Below, piece by piece: positions 58,101-64,000 of a DNA stretch of 64,000 bases (position 1 is the stretch's first letter; every line of letters starts with the position of its first letter). This stretch comes from Chrysogorgia sp. JL179-B06 (Eukaryota > Cnidaria > Anthozoa > Scleralcyonacea > Chrysogorgiidae). The notes below the pieces were generated by a model. It did no database searches and was not told the origin of the DNA. It worked only from the letters and a program-made list of their open reading frames with translations. The DNA lies in assembly GCA_035772405.1 (NCBI GenBank), contig JAYKKM010000120.1, positions 534,501-598,500 on the forward strand, written 5' to 3'. The position numbers were made by a program, and so were the translations under genes.

Positions 58101-58529
58101 TAGCGTGTAGGGAGCGTGATGACCGTATAAACTCCCTCCTACGAACGGGCCAAAAGGCCTTATCGGGCCAAAAAAGGCCTAAACGGGCCTAATACACACA
58201 CAGAGAGCCACCTAAGTATACGATGGGGTCCCAAAGGTACACGAGACTAGGGCTAGGAATCGTAAAGGTGAAAGAGGCTTAGAGGTAATTACTTCCGTCC
58301 CTTGCGTTCGTCACGCTAACAATACTAATTACTTTTTGTACGCAACGCTCTTTGTTCTGCCTCGGATAAAAAAACGCGCGAAGAAGAGGGAGATGTCTTC
58401 GCAGAGGTCCGACTGAAAATTCACCAATGAGCTTGTAGTAATTATCACACGAAAGTGATCCGTCTTAATGACTTTTTAATGAGGCGGCATCCCTTTGAAC
58501 GGTATATGGGGGGGGGGGGGTTATCTACT
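55122..58529. mobile_element. 3.4-kb palindromic element with 6-bp target duplication
   Basis: The left arm 55122-56517 and right arm 57089-58529 are inverted copies around a 571-bp unique centre. The outer ends are AGTAGATAACCCC and GGGGTTATCTACT, with C19 at the left and G13 at the right. GACTAA stands directly outside both ends (55116-55121 and 58530-58535) and reads as a 6-bp target duplication. Each arm repeats blocks inside itself: GGCCCGTTTAGGCC with CCTTTTGGCCCGTTC, and GGGAAACAGTG with GAAGAACTGTTC, occur twice. Six-bp duplications, AG/CT termini and long inverted repeats are features of Polinton/Maverick elements. None of their proteins (integrase, PolB, capsid) is visible, so a non-autonomous or internally deleted derivative is one reading. 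A 54-codon frame shared by both arms (YLFKSIIYHHDSYGLTN) shows no known domain. Confidence 0.8.
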
Positions 58530-58555
58530 GACTAAAGTAGATTAGATTGTGTTTC

Positions 58556-58561
58556 AATAAA
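58556..58561 (+). terminator. Poly(A) signal of the vWA/EGF gene
   Basis: AATAAA within TTTCAATAAAGTAGATTGGG. Without the palindromic element it would lie about 140 bp after the stop codon, a normal 3' UTR length. A similar AATAAAGTAGAT stands in the preceding intron near 54148. Confidence 0.5.
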
Positions 58562-58795
58562 GTAGATTGGGCATTGCAACGATGTCTTGTCGTATTATAA
58601 AATGATCTTGTGAAACGAGCTTGTACATGGGCGTCAATCCTGGGAGGGATGGGGTTGGGGAGAGATGTGTCCTCTCTTTAGCCACAAACCACCAAACGAA
58701 CGGAAGTGTACTGTTCCAATTCCATTTCTTCTAATAGTCTGGATATTCTTTGATAACTTAGTTATGTTATTATTTAGTTTTTAGTTACTAAGATA

Positions 58796-59098
58796 TGTCA
58801 GGTCCCGATGATATTATTCTTAGGCTTTTGAAAGAATCTGAATCTTTTGAAAGAAGCAAATGTTATTGACAAACCGCTGACTATAGGATGTTCAACGCAT
58901 CACTAGACGAAGGAATTCTGCCCTTAGATTGGTAGAAAGCCGGCCAGAGTCATGCCTTTGTTCAAAAAGGGCAAAGCTGACGAAATAAACAACTATCGTC
59001 AAATATATTTCAATTCTGTCTGCTGTGTCGACGATGATGGAGAAGCTTGTTCATTTCCAAATCATGTCAATTCTTATCAGAACATCAGTTTATAACAA
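58796..59098 (+). pseudogene. Non-LTR retrotransposon reverse-transcriptase fragment
   Basis: Shifting frames give SGPDDI, then FNASLDEGILPLDW, a Phe-Lys-Lys-Gly-Lys-Ala-like stretch, and MMEKLVHFQIMSILSEHQF. This is the order of the N-terminal RT region of LINE proteins (around the VxPLFKKG and NYRPIS motifs). An in-frame stop after LDW and at least two frameshifts mean it is dead. Confidence 0.6.
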
Positions 59099-59450
59099 GT
59101 AGCATATCGTCGATACAAGTTTTAATAACAAACCCAAATAGATATACAGTCAGATCCTAACTGTAAGGATAAAAAAATCACTTCTCTAAAGGGTTGCATG
59201 GGTAGCAAAATTTTTATGATTATTTACATAAAGAAATTAAGAGTTCATCATTTAAAATTGGAATCTCATCATCAGTTCTCCTTAGTCATCATTGCACATT
59301 AGCTTTTGTTATTGTATTCCTCTGCTTGTTTTCCTTGGATTCCTGCTCTGTATAGGGAGATAATAATCTGAATCAACCATTTAGGTCTTCAGTTACCCAA
59401 CCATTTAATTCTCTTCGGCCCCACCCCGGCCATTTTGTTGAACAAATGTG
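59098..59450 (+). repeat. Dispersed repeat family, copy 3 (chimeric)
   Basis: AGCATATCGTCGATACAAGT is in the same orientation as in 12301-12725, but the following blocks (from 59165) run in the opposite orientation. This copy is therefore internally rearranged. GCGCGCGAAGCTGCCGTA, shared with 12789 and 18342, follows at 59458. Confidence 0.65.
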
Positions 59451-60591
59451 CATTTACGCGCGCGAAGCTGCCGTATACAAACGTAAAACATTCGTAGAAA
59501 AGCGTAGCACTGCAGCAAAGGAACTTTGGGACGTTCTCTGGACAATTTGGTCAGTTCTCTGGTCAGTTTTCTGGTCAACGTTTCAAAGATTCTTTTTTAA
59601 TAGAACGACTTGAATCTGGAATGCCCTGGTCGATGATCTTCAGTTCTCATTTTCTTGCGAACTTGTTTTTTTTAAATCGATTTTGATTAGATACTACAAT
59701 AATGCATGACTTGTATCTAATTATGACCCTGAAGACCCTCGCTCATGGAAAACAATCTGTCCTTCGTGTAATGTTGCTCGTAACGTGTCATGTAACGTGT
59801 AATGTTGCCAGGAGTAATCATAGATTATGTAATTGCGTTCGACGCATGTGGACCAGTAATGGCGAAAGAAGATTGGTAATTATGCTGTAACGAATTATGA
59901 AAATAAATAAAGCTAATAAATATATAACAGCATCTTAATTGAAGGACACACTATAACTTCAATGTTTTTGACAACGGTGACATCCTGAGTGATTTCCGTA
60001 CGTTATTTTAATATTAGGAGGGTATATTTCCCGTTCGTTTGCTCGATTTGAAAGTTGACCGCCAGATACCTGTAAATCGTTCAATTCAGAAATATTACAA
60101 TCGTGAAGTTCGATTTGGCAAAGTGTCGCTTGAATGGAAAATTTATAACTTCGCGAGGCTTGCACGTTTCGAGTAAAGTTGTTCGAATTAGATGTATGGT
60201 GTTCAAATGATCAGATTGAATTTTGACATTATTAAAAACGCGCCATATGATTACCATATGTTATTTTACAAGGCTATATGATCGCCTTTATACGTGGTTT
60301 ATATTCTACATTCTATTTATTCGATCCTCGATGCTATAGAAAATTTCTAGCATCATTCTGCTGGCATGTCTTATCCTGAACACTTCTACAGGCAACTTCG
60401 TATCCACTGCTCCTGTGTTAGTCCCGAGGCAGCATTTTCCTAGCTATTACTAATGCCATAATTTATTGCAAATTCCAAAACGGTAATTTATTCAAAAAGG
60501 GGTAAGATTTTATCTTGATTTCTTTTAGCTGTATAGCACAGGTAAGTGGGGTACCGTGACCATTTTGGATGGGGGGTGTATCGTCTTAGTT
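59451..60591. other. Repeat-derived stretch, no gene recognised
   Basis: Positions 59935-60140 share TTTTTGACAACGGTGACA, CCCGTTCGTTTG and TTCAATTCAGAAATATT with 22530-22730, but in a different order. The plus-strand frame at 59702-59890 has no recognisable domain. Confidence 0.4.
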
Positions 60592-60727
60592 TTACCGACG
60601 AATTACACATGGGCGCAGATTTTCTTCCATTGCATTGTACGTACCGGTAACAGTTACCTTGTATCCAGAATCTTCACTCGGCGCTCCTTCGGAGAAAAGT
60701 ACCTGTGTACTAGGTTGGATCGGAAAT
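60592..60727 (-). CDS. Candidate terminal exon, unknown protein
   Basis: A good acceptor (CCTCCCTTTCCAG) is followed on the minus strand by an open frame beginning FPIQPSTQVLFSEGAPSEDS, then GYKVTVTGTYNAMEEN, with a stop at 60592. The composition looks protein-like. Within it, TACAAG|GTAACT could be a donor, which would end the exon at residue 23. The neighbouring minus-strand exons at 63-64 kb belong to a gene that already has its own stop, so the parent gene is unknown. Confidence 0.3.
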
Positions 60728-61190
60728 CTGGAAAGGGAGGAATATTAATTTAACATTAACCCATGCACTGGTAACAATATTACATTTCATATAAATCGAA
60801 TTTTATATATGTCATCGAATGTCACTCTTGCTAAATTTGTCAGTTTCATTAATTCAGGATGTTTATAAAACTGGAAGACATTGAGTGTTTTTGAATTGTT
60901 GTTGTATATCATTATTTTGTACTATATAATATTTATATCATTTGTATATTATTTGTACCAAAGGCAATAGCATATATTTTGTGATAATAATATAGATTTA
61001 TATAAATTTCTAAATTGGTACCTGTATATTGGTACAATTCTTTTCATTTAAAACGAAAACCGAATCTCAAATATTAGATTTGTTGAGTAAGGTGTCTAAT
61101 TAAAACCAGGTCATCGATGCATTTAAACAAAACTTATGCAAATTAAGGAGCGAAAATTTAAATTTAATATCACGAATTTCCTTTCTGGAG
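60728..61190. other. AT-rich stretch, no gene recognised
   Basis: Very AT-rich, with TATA-like runs. Nothing identified. Confidence 0.4.
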
Positions 61191-62022
61191 ATGAAATTAT
61201 CCATTGATAAACACTCTGAGTATGATCTTAATGAACAAGAGAGCAACACTGCGAAGCACCAAACTGGTAAATCAACTAGTCCGCCGAAGCCTATTGTTAG
61301 ACATACTAGCCCTCAATCTGATAAACCGAATAGATCTCCAAATCAGGACGTTAATGCTATTCCTAAAAAGGATATTTCTAGTCAACCTGAAGTGTTAATT
61401 GTTTCCTCGACTTCGAAACCTGTGCATAGCCAGATAACCCCTCAACTTATTGAGGAAGTTAGTCCATCACTCTCTCCTAATAGCGCTAAACAGAAGTCCT
61501 CTCAGTCTGACGACTCGATCAAAGTGTCTAATGTGAGGCCTGTGCGTGAGCCCCAATTTAAAATTATTATTCGAGAAGTCTGCAAAAGACACTGTCCAAG
61601 TGAATTCTGGAACTAATAACCTAACCAATTTGTTAAATTCGAAGCCTGAAAGTGTCCATGCTAATCATCAATGTTTTGAATCAGTCAACTTATTAACTGC
61701 GGAGCCTTCGAGAAATCACGACCAAACAATGGCTCATTCATATGAGTCATTTTCCGCATTTAACCTACCAGACTCATTTTCAGCTTCAAGACAAACAAAC
61801 CGTAATTATGGTCAATTTTCAAGGGTTACGGAGCCACAGAAATATTCATGCATCTCTTCTTTCCGTCCCCCTTTTTTGGAACTTTGTCACAGTATTTGTC
61901 ACATGTAATTGATGAAGAGATGAAAATACCAGTTCGAATTATTCCACGCGCCTGTAACACTAACAAAAATCTGAAAGTAAAGAAGAGACAAGTTACTCAT
62001 TTGAATTTAATTGAAAACCCAT
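61191..62022 (+). pseudogene. Broken ORF of a Ser/Pro/Lys-rich protein, family unknown
   Basis: Three frames follow one another with protein-like composition. The first runs from MKLSIDKHSEYDLNEQESN to VRPVREPQFK. The second is LLFEKSAKDTVQVNSGTNN to VTEPQKYSC. The third is HLFFPSPFFGTLSQYLSHVI with KKRQVTHLNLIENP and a stop at 62022. Two frameshifts (near 61560 and 61850) separate them. The low-complexity N-terminal half and a more ordered C-terminal half would suit a retroelement ORF1 or other mobile-element protein, but no motif decides this. It may instead be a host gene with sequencing errors. Confidence 0.45.
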
Positions 62023-62116
62023 GAAAAAAAAATCTTTAAAAAATCTCGCCCCAGTTAAAGAATCACCCAGATACATTCATACTGATACATGTATCAAGGC
62101 TTCGTGTATATTAGGG

Positions 62117-62240
62117 CAGGGGCGGATCTAGGAATTTTTTAGTGTACGTCAAAACACGGAAGTGGCGCGATCTAGGGGGGTACGGGGGCATGCCCCCCCC
62201 CCCGGATTTTTTTAAAATTTAGCTCTCTGAAATGGCATTT
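62117..62240 (+). mobile_element. hAT-like element end (CAGGGGCGGATCTAGG)
   Basis: CAGGGGCGGATCTAGGA, then GGGGGGTACGGGGGCATG, a C10 run and a T-rich segment. CAGGGGCGG is a common terminal sequence of hAT-type non-autonomous elements. The opposite end was not found, so this is a fragment or a long element running on. Confidence 0.4.
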
Positions 62241-62499
62241 CCTGCATTCTGACAAGATTTTTTTAGAAAAATCTTTCAGTGCTAATTTACGTTTTTATGC
62301 CAGATTTTGCGATTTATTTAAAAAAAAAATGCTTTTGCACTTTTTTCAATCGTTATTGGAGAGCTTGTTTTTGGACTGTTTTGCTCTGTCAGAGCTCATC
62401 AGCATGCCTATGAATCACTGTTGGGCACTGAATGAGACATGGACAGCCAAGGCTCCACACCTAGCCTTAGCTGCCAAATTCCTTCTCTGATTAGAAGAA

Positions 62500-62925
62500 A
62501 TACAGTAAATAGACCATAATATAAGACATTTCATGGGGGCCTCGCAGTCACATCATCTTGGTCATATTAATTCTGAGTTTGCAAAAGCTAGCTTTCCTTT
62601 AACTTATCAAGCTGAAAGACACTTGATGTATGTACTGTATATAACTACCAAATAGTTTACCCCTTATCTACCCTGAGCTGTCTGGTTTTGAGGCGCCAGA
62701 TACTCGCCTAAAGAGAAAGAGATATGAGAAGAGAAAAAATAGACCATGTAGGAGTAATAGGACATTTCATGGCATAGAGAGAGCTCACTCTCTACATCAT
62801 CCTGGTCAAATTAACTATCTATTTCTTTATTCTACCCCTTATCTACCCCAAGCTGTCTGGTTTTGAGGTGCCAGTTACTTGCCTAAAGAGAAAGAGATAT
62901 GAGAAGAGAAAAATAGACCATGATT
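62500..62925. repeat. 175-bp tandem repeat, about 2.5 copies
   Basis: TACCCCTTATCTACCC with AGCTGTCTGGTTTTGAGG and CCTAAAGAGAAAGAGATATG recurs at 62657 and 62832. The block ATAGACCAT with GACATTTCATGG recurs at 62510 and 62737. Confidence 0.75.
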
Positions 62926-63007
62926 TTTGAACATATTTTTTATTAGAACATCAATTTCCAAATCGGTCTTACCTTTGGCTTTCTGTCTATAAGTAGCAAT
63001 ATCATAC

Positions 63008-63180
63008 TCATGAATACAATTTTGGAAGTGCTGGTAGTGATAATGAACTTGTGGATGGTGAAGTGGTTGCAGAAGGAGCAGGTGAGTTGGTTGCAGAAGG
63101 AGCAGCTGTTTTGCCACTTAATTCTGACGACGGAACAAAAGCAATTGGTGTGTTTATGATAGTATGGCAAGGTTTGGGGT
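63008..63180 (-). CDS. Terminal exon of a Cys-rich secreted-type protein
   Basis: Acceptor AACTACACCAG|ACCCC; it enters in phase 1 and stops at TGA (63010-63008). It encodes DPKPCHTIINTPIAFVPSSE, then a Ser/Thr/Pro/Ala-rich run with two near-identical APSAT units and TSPSTSS, ending ALPKLYS. The low-complexity tail looks mucin-like. Upstream exons are 63340-63354, 63400-63488 and 63903-64000; all phases fit. I do not recognise the family. The true C terminus could differ if an alternative donor before the stop is used. Confidence 0.5.
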
Positions 63181-63339
63181 CTGGTGTAGTTATAAAAGGA
63201 AAATAAGTTTTAGATTGAACCAAATTTTTTTTAGACTTTGACAGGTTGGAGGAGATTTTTTGTGAAACTTCCTTTTTTCTCCTCCTGTTGGCTCAGCATA
63301 AAATATGAGGGACAAAATGATTTGGTTGAAATACGTTAC

Positions 63340-63354
63340 CTGATTCAACTATGC
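63340..63354 (-). CDS. Putative 15-nt microexon
   Basis: TTTTGTTTTCAAG|GCATAGTTGAATCAG|GTAACG: a clean acceptor and donor around 15 bases, phase 1-1. It would add Ile-Val-Glu-Ser plus the shared Gly and Asp codons. Skipping it keeps the frame too, so its use cannot be decided from sequence. Confidence 0.35.
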
Positions 63355-63399
63355 CTTGAAAACAAAATAGGAATAATAGGATATGTACATCTGACATAC

Positions 63400-63488
63400 C
63401 TCTCAAAGGTGGACATGGTTCTACTTTACAATTAAAAAGTGATTCAAATTTCTGTTCCCCACAGTCAGGGTAATAACAAAAAATATTT
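63400..63488 (-). CDS. Internal exon of the Cys-rich protein
   Basis: Acceptor TGTTACAAACAG|AAATATT, donor TTTGAGAG|GTATGT, 89 bp, phase 2 in and phase 1 out. It encodes NIFCYYPDCGEQKFESLFNC, then KVEPCPPLR, with four Cys in 29 residues. Confidence 0.55.
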
Positions 63489-63902
63489 CTGTTTGTAACA
63501 GAAGCCAAACCAAGAATACATAAGAAACTAGATCATGTGTTATCACAACAGTTTAAAATAGCTTCTTTTTTAACAAGCTGATTCCCAGAACAGCCAGAAT
63601 CTAGGAGATCTATATTTAAAAGCCAGATACAAAGTCAAAACACAATCCAAACCAATCGAATATTAAAGAAAAAAAATAAACAGTAGACTGTTCGAGTAGA
63701 GGTATTGGAATTCAATATTTAACGCTGTTGATCAGATTATTGAAGTCAAAGTGTGATTGGTGATTTGGTGCTTTTGTAAAAATTGGCGATGGTTGGCTAA
63801 ACACATCTTATTATCTCAATAATTAAGTCGAACATATACGTCACCTATCTTATCTAATTTAAATAATTTACGCTTTTCAAGGTTAAGATAGTTTCCACTT
63901 AC

Positions 63903-64000
63903 CTTAAAGCAATACAACGTTTCTTTCCATAAACAGCTTTTGCACACTGAGGAATATATGACTCCGCGTCAAAATCCCAGTACAATGTCTTGCCAATACG
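63903..64000 (-). CDS. Exon of the Cys-rich protein, cut by the right edge
   Basis: An open frame from the edge encodes RIGKTLYWDFDAESYIPQCA, then KAVYGKKRCIALR, with a strong donor TTTAAG|GTAAGTGG at phase 2. This joins the next exon as R-N-I-F-C. Two Cys are present. The 5' end lies outside the window. Confidence 0.55.

Overview
The window is a piece of an invertebrate animal nuclear genome, most likely a cnidarian and probably an anthozoan. The evidence is short exons with GT/AG borders, secreted multidomain proteins (F5/8-type C, vWA, EGF and a Cys-rich FYGECW-type domain), tRNA-derived SINEs, fragments of non-LTR retrotransposons, very dense MITEs and AT-rich microsatellites. No bacterial operon, rRNA, genuine tRNA or CRISPR array is visible. 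Species cannot be fixed from sequence alone.

Layout. 1-0.95 kb is a minisatellite. 1.9-5.7 kb holds a minus-strand F5/8 type C (discoidin) domain split over two exons; its intron carries a well-formed hammerhead ribozyme, a 20-bp CACGTG array and a 183-bp tandem repeat. 6-11 kb is a MITE field without genes. 11.2-23.8 kb is an old, broken inverted duplication with arms of about 5.6 and 3.0 kb. The left arm keeps a TATA-box promoter and a signal-peptide first exon; the right arm has a disabled copy. This region also holds a head-to-head pair of tRNA-Thr-like SINEs, a second hammerhead candidate and a 70-base poly(G) run.

26.2-55 kb is the 3' part of one plus-strand gene for a secreted vWA/EGF protein. 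A unit of vWA exon 1, vWA exon 2, EGF, EGF has been duplicated in tandem (copy A 26213-41520, copy B from 41521), with (TAGAC)n at the right end of each copy. The reading phases join across the copies, then a linker exon, a Cys-rich exon and a one-codon terminal exon follow. Copy B has one extra T in its first vWA exon. The intron inside each vWA domain is filled by an (ACN)n satellite; in copy A that satellite is split by about 5.3 kb of sequence, including an element with long inverted repeats around a decayed C2H2 / tyrosine recombinase / Myb gene.

55.1-58.5 kb is a 3.4-kb palindromic element with a 6-bp target duplication, inserted between the stop codon and the AATAAA signal of the vWA/EGF gene. 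58.6-62.9 kb holds decayed retroelement and repeat fragments and one uncharacterised broken ORF. 63.0-64.0 kb is the 3' end of a minus-strand gene for a Cys-rich protein with a Ser/Thr/Pro-rich tail; it runs off the right edge. Exon calls rest on domain recognition, splice signals and phase, without transcript evidence.
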